Positions 37,245-46,209 of a stretch of DNA of 64,000 bases are shown here, in pieces. Source of the stretch: Dryocola sp036489025 (GTDB lineage Bacteria > Pseudomonadota > Gammaproteobacteria > Enterobacterales > Enterobacteriaceae). The notes under the pieces were generated by a model, which had not been told where the DNA came from, ran no database searches, and saw nothing but the letters and a program-made list of their open reading frames with translations. Every line of letters starts with the position of its first letter. Position 1 is the stretch's first letter. The stretch covers positions 186,001-250,000 of the forward strand of contig DASXGN010000038.1 of assembly GCA_036489025.1 (NCBI GenBank), read 5' to 3'. Made by a program: the position numbers and the translations under genes.

Positions 37245-38078
37245 TTATTGGTTCTTCGCTCGCAGCAGGCTCCAGGCCTCGTCTGCCAGCGTGATAAATT
37301 GTTTGTCCTGCGTTTGCTGCCAGCGGCATTCGTACCACGAAGCCATCAGCATCATAACCCATGGCCGCCAGCGGGTGACCTGGGCGCGCAGGGTTTTAGC
37401 CTCAATTTTGCCAAAGCGCGCGTAGCGCCGCAAAAGCTCATCGCCACCCTGCTCGTCTGCCACCGTGACGGCGGCCAGCTCCAGCGCAATATCGCCGTCG
37501 CCCGCGTATTCCCAGTCGATCAGCCTGAGCCCTGGCCGCTGTTGCACCAGATTGCCGGGATGAACGTCCATATGCAGCGGCGCAAGGCGCAGCGGCTTAG
37601 GTTCGCCCCGCTGGCGCATGCTTTTTAGCAAGCGTAACCACGACAGACTGCGCCGCGCCGGGGAAGCCTGCTGCCAGTAATACTCAAGCAGCGGCAGTAG
37701 GGTGATGCGCCAGCCAAACAGCGGCTGACGATGTAAGCGGTAAAGCAAAGCGCTTAGCGCCTGCGAGGAAGGCATCTCAGCCCTCACCTCGCCGGCAAGC
37801 CATTCGACAATCAGCCAGCCTTCCGCCAGACAGACAGGTTCTGGCCCGATTCCCGCAGGCAGCTTTTTCAAGGCCCGATACTGGCGACGCAGTGAAACGC
37901 CCGGCATCGGTGATTCAGGCTGGCAGCGGGCCACCAAATCCCGCAGCCCCACCTTAAAATGCAGGCTGCCGCCGCTCAGCCCTTCCAGCGCAGAAAAGCA
38001 ACCGGCGGCCTGAGCCGCCGGAAGTTGATGGGCAATCGCTGCCTGAAGTGAAGCCTTACTGGGTTTGCTGTACTGCAC
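37245..38078 (-). CDS. thiK: Thiamine kinase ThiK
   Basis: Aminoglycoside-phosphotransferase-like kinase for thiamine salvage. The motifs are GLSGGSLHFKVG (ATP loop), LHMDVHPGNLVQ (catalytic Brenner motif) and LIDWEYAGDGD (metal-binding). The start is uncertain: GTG at 38078 gives 277 aa and places the ATP loop as in E. coli ThiK (274 aa), while GTG at 38102 would add eight residues. Either start lies inside the end of lpoB, implying translational coupling. Divergence from E. coli is higher than for neighbouring genes. Confidence 0.88.
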   Translation of the reverse strand: MQYSKPSKASLQAAIAHQLPAAQAAGCFSALEGLSGGSLHFKVGLRDLVARCQPESPMPGVSLRRQYRALKKLPAGIGPEPVCLAEGWLIVEWLAGEVRAEMPSSQALSALLYRLHRQPLFGWRITLLPLLEYYWQQASPARRSLSWLRLLKSMRQRGEPKPLRLAPLHMDVHPGNLVQQRPGLRLIDWEYAGDGDIALELAAVTVADEQGGDELLRRYARFGKIEAKTLRAQVTRWRPWVMMLMASWYECRWQQTQDKQFITLADEAWSLLRAKNQ

Positions 38079-38700
38079 CGCTGCCCGACCAGATGATTTC
38101 ACCGGTTTGCACCAGCATCAGCTGCATTTTCACCGCCGGAGAATGCACGTTGCCGCTGGCGTTGCTATAAAGCACGTACTGCGCGCCGACTTTGCGGGCG
38201 ATACCAATCGCTTTGCTGCGCGAGCCGAGGCTGTCCTGCGCTGAAAGGCCCAGTTCCTGCTTAGCCATGGAAAGCTGCTGCTCGGAAACAAGGGTAAATT
38301 TACCGTTGTTAGACAGCGCCCCGACTAACGCGGCCGTCGCTTTATTGGTATCAAGCGAACCGTTGGTGCGGTTATTGACGCGATCCACCAGCAGCACGCC
38401 GCCCGGCGTTACGCCATCGGCCTGCAGCATCTTGCCGACCATCGGCTGCATTGCGCTGCCCCAGTCGTAGGTGCGCACCTTCGGCGTGGCCGGAATGGTT
38501 GGCTCCGGCTGGGTTATTGGGCCAGGCTGCGTCGGCACCGTGGGAACGGAAGGCACGGTGGGCTCCGGCTGTGCAGGCTGTGTCGCGCCCGGCTTCACTT
38601 CTTCAACGGGCGCAGGCTGTTCGCCACCGCCTTTAATACAGCCAGAAAGTATCATCGCCGCGGCGATAACGACCAGATATCGATGGATTCCCTTGATCAA
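38056..38700 (-). CDS. lpoB: Outer-membrane lipoprotein LpoB, activator of PBP1b
   Basis: A 214-aa lipoprotein that reaches through peptidoglycan to stimulate penicillin-binding protein 1b. The signal sequence ends in the lipobox ILSGC (Cys near residue 21). A flexible Pro/Gln/Glu-rich tether (about residues 30-75, with PTVPSVPTVP-type repeats) leads to the globular domain, including DGVTPGGVLLVDRVNNRTNG and the conserved end LVQTGEIIWSGSGAV. Confidence 0.95.
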   Translation of the reverse strand: MIKGIHRYLVVIAAAMILSGCIKGGGEQPAPVEEVKPGATQPAQPEPTVPSVPTVPTQPGPITQPEPTIPATPKVRTYDWGSAMQPMVGKMLQADGVTPGGVLLVDRVNNRTNGSLDTNKATAALVGALSNNGKFTLVSEQQLSMAKQELGLSAQDSLGSRSKAIGIARKVGAQYVLYSNASGNVHSPAVKMQLMLVQTGEIIWSGSGAVQQTQ

Positions 38701-38710
38701 AATTCACCCC

Positions 38711-39088
38711 TTATAAAGAGAGATAAAGACGCACTTTACGCGCGTCCGGGTAACTGGCCGTAGAGGAAACAGTTACGGAAGTCTGCGCCGGTATGGTGAC
38801 GGAACGTGGTTTTTCGAGCGGATGAATCTCCAGCCCTTTAACGTCGTACCAGTAGAAACGATAGTTGACGGTGACCGGCACGCTGCGTTCATTATAGAGC
38901 GTTGACTGCGAGACGGTGGCCCCCTCTCTGGAGGAGATATCAGGTTTTTCAGCGCTGATACCGGACGCCAATACCGAAGCCTCCATCACCAGCGTCTGCC
39001 GATCGCTCACCGGTATCGCAGGACGTGAACCACACCCCGCCATCAGCACCACCGCCAGCAGCAATAAGAGCGGGTTCTTTTTCATCAT
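38711..39088 (-). CDS. ycfL: YcfL family lipoprotein
   Basis: A 125-aa predicted lipoprotein, the same length as E. coli YcfL. Lipobox LMAGC is near residue 19. The body is a beta-rich DUF1425-type domain (YRFYWYDVKGLEIHPLE). Function is unknown. Its start touches the hinT stop, and it sits directly upstream of lpoB, so a cell-envelope role is plausible but unproven. Confidence 0.92.
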   Translation of the reverse strand: MMKKNPLLLLLAVVLMAGCGSRPAIPVSDRQTLVMEASVLASGISAEKPDISSREGATVSQSTLYNERSVPVTVNYRFYWYDVKGLEIHPLEKPRSVTIPAQTSVTVSSTASYPDARKVRLYLSL

Positions 39089-39445
39089 TTATCCCTTATG
39101 GGCAAGCATAGGTCCAAGCACCCTGCCGCCCAGCAGATGCATGTGGATATGGAAAACTTCCTGCCCGCCGTGGCGATTGCAGTTCATGATTAAGCGATAG
39201 CCATCTTCCGCAATGCCTTCCTGTTCTGCAATCTTTGCCGCCACGGTCAGCATGCGGCCCAGCGCCAGCTCATGCTCGCTGGTGACGTCGTTGACGGTGG
39301 GGATCAGGATGTTCGGAATGATAAGAATGTGCGTAGGAGCCTGAGGTGAAATATCGCGGAAGGCGGTGACCAGCTCGTCCTGATAAACGATATCTGCCGG
39401 AATTTCGCGGCGAATGATTTTACTGAAAATGGTTTCTTCGGCCAT
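39089..39445 (-). CDS. hinT: HinT purine nucleoside phosphoramidase (HIT family)
   Basis: A 118-aa HIT protein that hydrolyses adenosine phosphoramidates; E. coli HinT is 119 aa. The histidine triad VFHIHMHLLGG is near residue 97, and FSKIIRREIPADIVYQDEL is the conserved opening. First gene of the hinT-ycfL-lpoB-thiK-nagZ-ycfP series on the minus strand. Confidence 0.96.
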   Translation of the reverse strand: MAEETIFSKIIRREIPADIVYQDELVTAFRDISPQAPTHILIIPNILIPTVNDVTSEHELALGRMLTVAAKIAEQEGIAEDGYRLIMNCNRHGGQEVFHIHMHLLGGRVLGPMLAHKG

Positions 39446-39770
39446 GACGTTTACCTTTTTTCACTCATTGTTGGTATAGCGTAAGAGTATGAGCGACTTA
39501 CCAATACTCTTTCAACCTTAACCGATGATTTCTTTGCCTGCTCCGCGCCTCGCCGCTGCATGTTTGTCCACCCAGTTCATCCCCACGGTTTACGCAGGTA
39601 AAACGATATTTCAGTCGCTGATGTAACATATATTTACAGCCAATCAATGAATGCGTATATTTCTCATTTGCATTTTCATGCGCATTTTATGCAAACCAAC
39701 AACAATGCACCCGGCGCGCGGATATGTTTGGCTCCGGGGCACAACATCCAACGTTTATTAAGGGTTTAAG
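39446..39770. other. hinT-fhuE divergent intergenic region
   Basis: A 325-base gap containing promoters for hinT (minus) and fhuE (plus). No gene is supported. The fhuE-proximal half is AT-rich and includes a candidate Fur site. Confidence 0.6.
39653..39671. promoter_or_regulatory. Candidate Fur box upstream of fhuE
   Basis: Read on the minus strand, GCAAATGAGAAATATACGC matches the 19-bp Fur consensus at about 11 positions, a level seen in functional but non-optimal sites. fhuE is known to be Fur-regulated in E. coli. Confidence 0.45.
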
Positions 39771-41963
39771 ATGTCTCTATCCATGCATTTCAGGGATGGG
39801 AAACGAGCGCCTGTGGGTAAGGTTTCCATGCTGGCTTCCTGCGTCGCTTTCGCTTTACTGCCTTCGGCAAGCTTTGCCGAAACGGCGAAGGGCGAAGATA
39901 CTCTGGTTGTCGAGACCAGCGCTGACGGCGCCGCTGCGGATACCGCCAATGAAGATTACAGCGTAAAAGCCACTGCCGCCGGGACCAAAATGACGCTGGT
40001 GCCGCGCGATATTCCTCAGTCCGTAAGCATCATCAGCGAACAGCGCATGCAGGATCAGAAGATGGATTCGCTGGGCGACGTGCTGAAAAATACCGTGGGC
40101 ATCAGCGAGAGCTTTGCCGATTCTGACCGCGCCACCTACTACGCGCGCGGCTTTGCCATTGATAATTACATGGTCGACGGTATCCCGACGCTGTTCGAAT
40201 CCCGCTGGAACCTGGGCGATGCGCTTTCCGATACCGCGCTTTACGAGCGCATTGAAGTTGTGCGCGGCGCAAACGGGCTGACCACCGGCTCCGGCAACCC
40301 TTCCGCCGCGATCAATATGGTGCGCAAGCACGCGGACAGCAAAGAGTTCACCACAAACGTTTCGGCAGAATACGGCAGCTGGAATAAGCAGCGTTACGTG
40401 GCCGACCTGTCAACCCCGCTGATTGACTCAGGAAAAATCCGCGGCCGCATGGTGGCGGGCTATCAGGACAACGACAGCTGGCTGGACCGCTACAATCAAA
40501 AGAAGAAGTTCTTCTCCGGCATGCTGGACGTTGATCTGACCGAGGCCACCGCTTTTTCCGTGGGCTACGACTATCAGCAGACTAACGTCAACGGCCCGAC
40601 GTGGGGCGGCATTCCTCGCTGGTACACCGACGGCAGCAAAACCAGCCCTGACCGCAGCTACAGCACCGCGCCGGACTGGGCCTACAACGATAAAGAATCT
40701 CAGCGCACCTTTATGACGCTCAGGCAGCAGCTTGGCAACGACTGGCAGCTCACCGTGAACGCCACGCATACTGAAATGACGCTGGACAGCAAGCAGCTTT
40801 ATCTCGATGGCCTGGTCGATAAGTCCAGCGGCCTGCTGGTCAGCCCTTACGGCCCGTCTTACCCGTACGTGGGCGGCACCGGCTATAACACCGGCAAGCG
40901 CAAAGTCAACGCGCTGGATACCTTCGCCAACGGCTCCTATGACCTCTTTGGCCGTCAGCATGAGCTGATGATCGGGACCAGCTATACCCGGCAGAACAAT
41001 ACCTATTACAGTTCGTGGGCCAACATTGGCGATACCGAGCTGGGGAATTACGGCAGCTATGACGGCAGCTTCCCGGAAACCAACTGGTCGCCGCTAAGCC
41101 TTGCGCAAAAAGATACCGTCCACCAGAAATCGGCTTATATGGCGACGCGGATTTCTCTGGCCGACCCGCTGCACGCGATCCTCGGGGCGCGCTATACGAA
41201 GTACAATCTGGATACGCTGAACCAGCAGCTTGAGAAAAATAACACTTCGCCTTACGTGGGCATTATTTTCGATCTCAACGAGACCTGGTCCACCTACGCC
41301 AGCTACACCTCGGTCTTCAAACCGCAGACCGAACGTGATACGCAGAAAAAATATCTGTCACCGATTACCGGTAATAACTACGAAGCGGGCCTGAAGGGCG
41401 ACTGGATGAACGGACGTCTGACCGCCTCTGCGGCCATCTTCCGCATTGAGCAGGACCACCTGGCGCAGTCCACCGGCGAAGTGATTCCCGGCACCAGCGG
41501 CGAAACGGCCTATGTGGAAGCTGACGGTACGGTGAGTAAAGGCGTTGAGTTTGAGATTAACGGCGCGCTGACCGACAACTGGCAGATGACCGTTGGGGCA
41601 ACTCGCTACGTGGCTGAAGACAGCGAAGGCAACGCGGTCAACCCAAATCTGCCGCGCACCAGCGTGAAGATGTTTACCCGCTATCGCCTGCCGATGCTCC
41701 AGGACCTGACCGTCGGCGGCGGCGTCAACTGGCAGAACAAGGTCTGGTCTGACGTTGCCGTCCCCTCTGGCACCCTGCGTTCCGAACAGGGCAGCTTCGC
41801 GCTGGTTGATTTATTTGCCCACTATCGCGTGACGAAGGCATTTTCCTTGCAGGCCAACGTGGATAACCTGTTCGATAAGTCCTACGACACCAACGTTGAC
41901 AGCCGCGGCATTGTTTACGGTGCGCCTCGCAATTTCTCGGTCACCGCAAGTTATTCATTCTGA
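39771..41963 (+). CDS. fhuE: Outer-membrane receptor FhuE (coprogen/rhodotorulate)
   Basis: TonB-dependent receptor for hydroxamate xenosiderophores, 730 aa (729 in E. coli). The signal peptide is cleaved near LPSASFA/ETAKG (residue 36). The TonB box is DTLVVE at 43-48, followed by plug motifs VPRDIPQSVSII, ARGFAIDNYMVDG and VVRGANGLTTGSGNPSAAIN, then a barrel ending in phenylalanine (TASYSF). It complements IutA, 8 kb upstream. Confidence 0.96.
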   Translation: MSLSMHFRDGKRAPVGKVSMLASCVAFALLPSASFAETAKGEDTLVVETSADGAAADTANEDYSVKATAAGTKMTLVPRDIPQSVSIISEQRMQDQKMDSLGDVLKNTVGISESFADSDRATYYARGFAIDNYMVDGIPTLFESRWNLGDALSDTALYERIEVVRGANGLTTGSGNPSAAINMVRKHADSKEFTTNVSAEYGSWNKQRYVADLSTPLIDSGKIRGRMVAGYQDNDSWLDRYNQKKKFFSGMLDVDLTEATAFSVGYDYQQTNVNGPTWGGIPRWYTDGSKTSPDRSYSTAPDWAYNDKESQRTFMTLRQQLGNDWQLTVNATHTEMTLDSKQLYLDGLVDKSSGLLVSPYGPSYPYVGGTGYNTGKRKVNALDTFANGSYDLFGRQHELMIGTSYTRQNNTYYSSWANIGDTELGNYGSYDGSFPETNWSPLSLAQKDTVHQKSAYMATRISLADPLHAILGARYTKYNLDTLNQQLEKNNTSPYVGIIFDLNETWSTYASYTSVFKPQTERDTQKKYLSPITGNNYEAGLKGDWMNGRLTASAAIFRIEQDHLAQSTGEVIPGTSGETAYVEADGTVSKGVEFEINGALTDNWQMTVGATRYVAEDSEGNAVNPNLPRTSVKMFTRYRLPMLQDLTVGGGVNWQNKVWSDVAVPSGTLRSEQGSFALVDLFAHYRVTKAFSLQANVDNLFDKSYDTNVDSRGIVYGAPRNFSVTASYSF

Positions 41964-41977
41964 TGACCTGCTGATGT

Positions 41978-42002
41978 AAAAAAGGGAGGCCGCTGGCCTC
42001 CC
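41978..42002 (-). terminator. Terminator between fhuE and ptsG
   Basis: GGGAGGCC pairs with GGCCTCCC around GCT; on the minus strand six T residues follow, ending ptsG. It may also stop fhuE transcripts weakly. Confidence 0.85.
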
Positions 42003-42023
42003 TTAGTCTCCCCACATCACGAC

Positions 42024-43457
42024 TTAGCTGTTACGGATCCACTCATCCATTTCAGTTTTCAGGTTATCGGACTTCGTCCCGAAGATAGCCTGAACGCCTG
42101 AACCAGCCACAACCACACCCGCTGCACCTAATTTCTTCAGGCCAGCCTGGTCGACTTTAGATACGTCGGCTACGCTGACGCGCAGACGAGTGATACAGGC
42201 GTCGAGGTTGGTGATGTTTTCTTTACCGCCGAAGGCGCTGACCAGAGCCGGTGCCATTTCGCTGGTAGAGGTAGTAGACGTTTCCGCCGTAGCATCTTCA
42301 CGACCCGGCGTTTTCAGGTCCAGCGCTTTGATCAGCACGCGGAACACGGTGTAGTAAATTGCCGCGTAGCACAGACCAACGATTGGGAACAGCCACAGTT
42401 TGCTGCTGTTTCCGCTCAGCACGATGAAGTCAATCAGACCGTGAGAGAAGGAAGTCCCGTCACGCATACCCAACAGGATACAGATTGGGAACGCCAGGCC
42501 TGCCAGCACCGCGTGGATGATGTACAGGATGGGTGCCACGAACATGAAGGAGAATTCGATTGGCTCGGTGATACCGGTCAGGAACGAGGTCAGCGCGGCG
42601 GAGATCATGATGCCGCCGACTTTTGCGCGGTTCTCAGGCTTAGCCGAGTGCCAGATTGCGATAGCCGCAGCCGGCAGACCGTACATTTTGAACAGGAAGC
42701 CACCGGACAGTTTGCCCGCGGTTGGGTCGCCTGCCATGTAACGAGGGATATCGCCGTGGAACACCTGACCCGCAGCGTTGGTGTATTCACCAATCTGCAT
42801 CTGGAAAGGAACGTTCCAGATGTGGTGCAGACCGAACGGCACCAGGCAGCGCTCTACGAAGCCGTAGATACCGAACGCCACAACCGGGTTCTGGTAAGCA
42901 GCCCACTGAGAGAAGGTCTGGATAGCCGTACCGATTGGTGGCCAGATGAAGGACAGCACGACACCCATGAAGATCGCAGCCAGACCGGAGATGATCGGCA
43001 CGAAACGTTTCCCGGCGAAGAAGCCCAGATACTCAGGCAGCTTGATGCGGTAGAAACGGTTGAACATGTAAGCTGCGATCGCACCGGAGATAATACCGCC
43101 CAGCACGCCGGTATCGGCAAGGTGCTTGGCTGCAATTTCTTCAGCGGGTAAATGCAGAACCAGAGGCGCAACGACGGCCATGGTTTTCACCATAATACCG
43201 TAGGCAACCACAGCGGCCAGCGCGGAAACGCCGTCGTTATTGGTGAAGCCCAGCGCCACACCGATCGCGAAGATAAGCGGCATGTTGGCGAAGACTGAAC
43301 CGCCCGCTTCCGCCATCACGTGAGAGACGACTGCCGGCAGCCAGCTGAAGTTTGCAGAACCGACGCCCAGCAGGATACCTGCGATAGGCAGTACGGATAC
43401 TGGCAACATCAGCGATTTACCCACCTTTTGCAGGTTAGCAAATGCATTCTTAAACAT
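42024..43457 (-). CDS. ptsG: Glucose PTS permease IICB (PtsG)
   Basis: Takes up and phosphorylates glucose, 477 aa as in E. coli. The N-terminal IIC domain has about ten membrane segments (FANLQKVGKSLMLPVSVLPI opening; GITEPIEFSFMFVAP loop). A linker leads to the cytoplasmic IIB domain, in which the phosphorylated cysteine lies in NLDACITRLRV near residue 421. Leader and promoter sites are conserved (SgrS, Mlc, CRP; listed separately). Confidence 0.97.
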   Translation of the reverse strand: MFKNAFANLQKVGKSLMLPVSVLPIAGILLGVGSANFSWLPAVVSHVMAEAGGSVFANMPLIFAIGVALGFTNNDGVSALAAVVAYGIMVKTMAVVAPLVLHLPAEEIAAKHLADTGVLGGIISGAIAAYMFNRFYRIKLPEYLGFFAGKRFVPIISGLAAIFMGVVLSFIWPPIGTAIQTFSQWAAYQNPVVAFGIYGFVERCLVPFGLHHIWNVPFQMQIGEYTNAAGQVFHGDIPRYMAGDPTAGKLSGGFLFKMYGLPAAAIAIWHSAKPENRAKVGGIMISAALTSFLTGITEPIEFSFMFVAPILYIIHAVLAGLAFPICILLGMRDGTSFSHGLIDFIVLSGNSSKLWLFPIVGLCYAAIYYTVFRVLIKALDLKTPGREDATAETSTTSTSEMAPALVSAFGGKENITNLDACITRLRVSVADVSKVDQAGLKKLGAAGVVVAGSGVQAIFGTKSDNLKTEMDEWIRNS

Positions 43458-43478
43458 AATTGAGAGTGCTCCTGAGTA
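43458..43478 (-). promoter_or_regulatory. SgrS pairing site and ribosome-binding site of ptsG
   Basis: The minus-strand leader ACTCAGGAGCACTCTCAATT immediately before the ATG is the same as in E. coli, where the small RNA SgrS pairs with the GGAGCACTCTC segment to block translation under sugar-phosphate stress. sgrS itself is not in this window. Confidence 0.75.
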
Positions 43479-43555
43479 TTTGTGCTTTTTTTACGCATTA
43501 TGCGCGTGGGAACGGGGGGAGAACCGGTCCCGATACAGGGCATCTAAGCGCCCCT

Positions 43556-43583
43556 TTATTTATTACGCAGAGTAAAATAAATA
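43556..43583 (-). promoter_or_regulatory. Mlc operator at ptsG
   Basis: The minus strand reads TTATTTTACTCTGCGTAATA, matching the Mlc-binding sequence of the E. coli ptsG promoter. Mlc represses ptsG in the absence of glucose. Confidence 0.75.
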
Positions 43584-43595
43584 GAGAAAACTTTG

Positions 43596-43611
43596 TTTGA
43601 CGGCTATCACG
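43596..43611 (-). promoter_or_regulatory. CRP site at ptsG
   Basis: Minus-strand CGTGATAGCCGTCAAA agrees with TGTGA-N6-TCACA at eight of ten core bases, and lies just upstream of the Mlc operator as in E. coli. Confidence 0.7.
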
Positions 43612-43684
43612 TTTCTCAGAGAGTCGCCTGGAAAACTTTCACTAATTTACAATACCGATTTCTAAATGTTTCAAAATGACGAAA

Positions 43685-43706
43685 CTCCGCCCTTTTTGAG
43701 GCGGAG
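43685..43706 (-). terminator. Stem-loop after ycfH
   Basis: CTCCGCC pairs with GGCGGAG around CTTTTTGA. On the minus strand only TTTC follows, so it is a modest terminator. It closes the holB-ycfH transcript before the ptsG promoter region. Confidence 0.6.
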
Positions 43707-43758
43707 CACTTTACTCGCTTCCCAGATTAATTACGAGCAATAAAATAACTGAAAAACA

Positions 43759-44553
43759 TCAGGAAGATGACAGGCGTGACGGGGAGATATGGAAGAGTTC
43801 GGCAAAGTTTTTGGTGGTCGCAATGGCCAGTTCTTCCAGAGATACTCCCTTCAGCACCGCCATGTATTCCGCGACATCGCGCGTCATGGCCGGCTGGTTC
43901 TCTTTACCCCGATGCGGAACAGGTGCCAGATACGGTGAGTCCGTTTCCACCAGAATGCGATCCAGCGGCACAAAGCGCGCGGCATCCCGAAGCTGCTCGG
44001 CGTTGCGGAAGGTCACAATCCCGGAAAATGAAATATAGAAGCCCATATCCAGAAGCTTAGCGGCCGTTTGCCGATCTTCTGTAAAACAGTGTAGTACCCC
44101 ACCGCATTCTGTCACTTTCTCTTCGTGCAGGATCGCCAGCGTATCGGCGCGCGCGTCGCGAGTATGAACGATGACCGGCTTGTTGAGCTCGCGGCCAATA
44201 CGAATATGGTTGCGGAAAGATTCCTGCTGGCGCGGCTTCGTTTCCGGCGTGTAGAAATAATCCAGCCCGGTTTCACCCAGCGCAACGACGCCCGGCTCGG
44301 CGGCCATGCTGCGCAGCGCCTCAACGTCATAGTCCTGATCCTGATTAAGCGGATGTACGCCGCAGGAAAACGCCACGTTATCGCGCTCGCCAACCAGCTC
44401 ACGCATGCCGCGGTAGCCTGCAAGCGTGGTGGCAACGGCCAGGCAGAACTTTACGTCACGGGCGGCGGCCTTTTCGAGAACGTCATCGACGTTTTTATGC
44501 AGAGACTGGTAATCCAGGCCATCGAGATGGCAGTGTGAGTCAACGAGAAACAT
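43759..44553 (-). CDS. ycfH: TatD-family metal-dependent hydrolase YcfH
   Basis: A 264-aa TatD-type deoxyribonuclease/hydrolase; E. coli YcfH is 265 aa. Metal ligands H7 and H9 lie in DSHCHLD, the glutamate in ALGETGLDYF, and further histidines and aspartate in PVIVHTRDAR, LHCFTED and VETDSPYLAP. The start at 44553 (MFLVDSHCHL) is chosen over an upstream ATG that would overlap holB. Physiological substrate not established. Confidence 0.94.
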   Translation of the reverse strand: MFLVDSHCHLDGLDYQSLHKNVDDVLEKAAARDVKFCLAVATTLAGYRGMRELVGERDNVAFSCGVHPLNQDQDYDVEALRSMAAEPGVVALGETGLDYFYTPETKPRQQESFRNHIRIGRELNKPVIVHTRDARADTLAILHEEKVTECGGVLHCFTEDRQTAAKLLDMGFYISFSGIVTFRNAEQLRDAARFVPLDRILVETDSPYLAPVPHRGKENQPAMTRDVAEYMAVLKGVSLEELAIATTKNFAELFHISPSRLSSS

Positions 44554-44563
44554 ACAAACACTC

Positions 44564-45571
44564 TTAAAGATGTGGAGAAGGAAGGATAGCACCGGGTTGC
44601 ATGAGTCGCTCCCAGGTGAGCAGCTGTTCAGCGATCAGCAGTTCGCGGTTCACGCCAACAACCGTGAGCAGCGATTCGCGACAGGTGAACCAGCCAGACA
44701 AAATAGCCTGCAGCACGGCGGGCGAGGCGCTGTTAGCAAGCGAAGCCACCAGCGGATGCATATCATCGTTGGTTAGCCACTGACCTGCCCCCTGCTGCCA
44801 TTTCAGCGCGTCCAGCAATAAGGAACTGAGCCAGTGAATGCGCCGCACCGCCTCATCGTGATTCAGCACGGAGAGCAGGGAAAGCCTCTCTTTTGAGGCG
44901 CACGCCTGGGCAAGTTTTTCGCACAGCGCCTGACGATGCTTCCAGTTTCCCGGCTGTAACAGCTCGAGCGCGGCGGCCGGTGCGCCTGAGCTTAGTCGCA
45001 GAGCGGCGCGCTGCTGGGCGCTGTCGAAAGTGCTTTCGCGAGCAAGCCAGGCCAGGGCGAAAGATTCCTCCGGCGGAGCTAAATACCAGTACAGACAGCG
45101 GCTGCGCAGCGTGGCGGGTAATCGCGCAGGTTCCCGAGAGCCGAGGAAGAACCAGGTATTCGCGGGCGGTTCCTCAAGCGTTTTGAGCAGGGCATTCGCC
45201 GCCGCCTCCGTGAGTAATCCTGCATCCTTAAGCCAGACGATCTTCGCCCCGCCCTGCTGAGCGTGGCCGTAGAGCTTTTCGGTCACGTCCCGGATGCCGT
45301 CGATGCCAAGGCTACTTTTGCCCTTTTCAGGTTCAATAACGTAGCTATCCGGATGCGTGCCTGCCTGCATCAGCTGGCAGCTACGGCACTGGCCGCAGCT
45401 TTTACTGCCCTGCGGCTGCTGGCACATCAGCCAGCGGCTGAGGGCGTAAATCAGCGCCTCGTCCCCCATGCCTGCCAGCGCATGAAGCAGTAACGCATGG
45501 TGCCCGCGCCCGGCCTGGTACTGGCCGAGGATTTGCTCAAACGGCCCGCGCAGCCATGGATACCATTTCAT
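44564..45571 (-). CDS. holB: DNA polymerase III delta-prime subunit HolB
   Basis: Clamp-loader stator subunit, 335 aa (334 in E. coli). The zinc-binding cysteines are in MCQQPQGSKSCGQCRSCQLM near residues 50-65. The AAA+ core lacks a working Walker A, as in the family. Segments VTEKLYGHAQQGGAKIVWL and ANALLKTLEEPPANTWF are conserved. Its start overlaps the tmk stop by one base. Confidence 0.96.
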   Translation of the reverse strand: MKWYPWLRGPFEQILGQYQAGRGHHALLLHALAGMGDEALIYALSRWLMCQQPQGSKSCGQCRSCQLMQAGTHPDSYVIEPEKGKSSLGIDGIRDVTEKLYGHAQQGGAKIVWLKDAGLLTEAAANALLKTLEEPPANTWFFLGSREPARLPATLRSRCLYWYLAPPEESFALAWLARESTFDSAQQRAALRLSSGAPAAALELLQPGNWKHRQALCEKLAQACASKERLSLLSVLNHDEAVRRIHWLSSLLLDALKWQQGAGQWLTNDDMHPLVASLANSASPAVLQAILSGWFTCRESLLTVVGVNRELLIAEQLLTWERLMQPGAILPSPHL

Positions 45572-46209
45572 CAGATAATTCCTTTAGCCCAGTCGATAAC
45601 CGCGCGGCGAACGGCGGCGGAGACTTCGTCCAGCGATTGAGTCGCATCAATCGTGCGAATACGGCTGTCGGCCGCGGCAAGCTCCAGATAGCGGGCGCGG
45701 GTGCGGTTAAAGAAGTCGATAGATTCCTGTTCAATTCTGTCCAGCTCGCCGCGGGCGCGGGCGCGGGTCAGACCGACTTCCGGCGTCACGTCGAGATAAA
45801 TAGTCAGGTCAGGATAGAAGTCGCCCAGCACGGTGTTCCGCAGCGCCATCAGCAGGTTCTGGTCGATGCACCGACCACCGCCCTGATAGGCCTGAGTGGA
45901 GAGATCGTGGCGATCGCCAATCACCCAGGCACCGCGGGACAGCGCCGGTTTGATGACCGTTTCAACCAGCTGTACCCGCGCGGCATAAAACATCAGCACT
46001 TCAGCTTTGTCGGTGACAACTTCATCACCAATGCCTTTGTTGTTCAGCGTCAGTTCACGCAGCCTTTCGGCCAGGGGGGTGCCGCCAGGTTCGCGGGTAA
46101 AGACTAAATCGCTCACGCCGAGCTCTTTTAAAGTCGCAACCACCACGTTATGCGCGTTGGTCTTCCCTGCTCCTTCGAGCCCTTCGATGACGATAAATTT
46201 ACTGGCCAT
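45571..46209 (-). CDS. tmk: Thymidylate kinase
   Basis: Phosphorylates dTMP to dTDP, 212 aa (213 in E. coli). The P-loop is GLEGAGKTNA near residue 9; the residue after GKT is N where E. coli has T. The DR-H motif is GDRHDLST and the LID region is RARARGELDRIEQE, the arginine-rich form seen in E. coli. It overlaps mltG by 11 bases and holB by one, inside the mltG-tmk-holB-ycfH series. Confidence 0.96.
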   Translation of the reverse strand: MASKFIVIEGLEGAGKTNAHNVVVATLKELGVSDLVFTREPGGTPLAERLRELTLNNKGIGDEVVTDKAEVLMFYAARVQLVETVIKPALSRGAWVIGDRHDLSTQAYQGGGRCIDQNLLMALRNTVLGDFYPDLTIYLDVTPEVGLTRARARGELDRIEQESIDFFNRTRARYLELAAADSRIRTIDATQSLDEVSAAVRRAVIDWAKGII

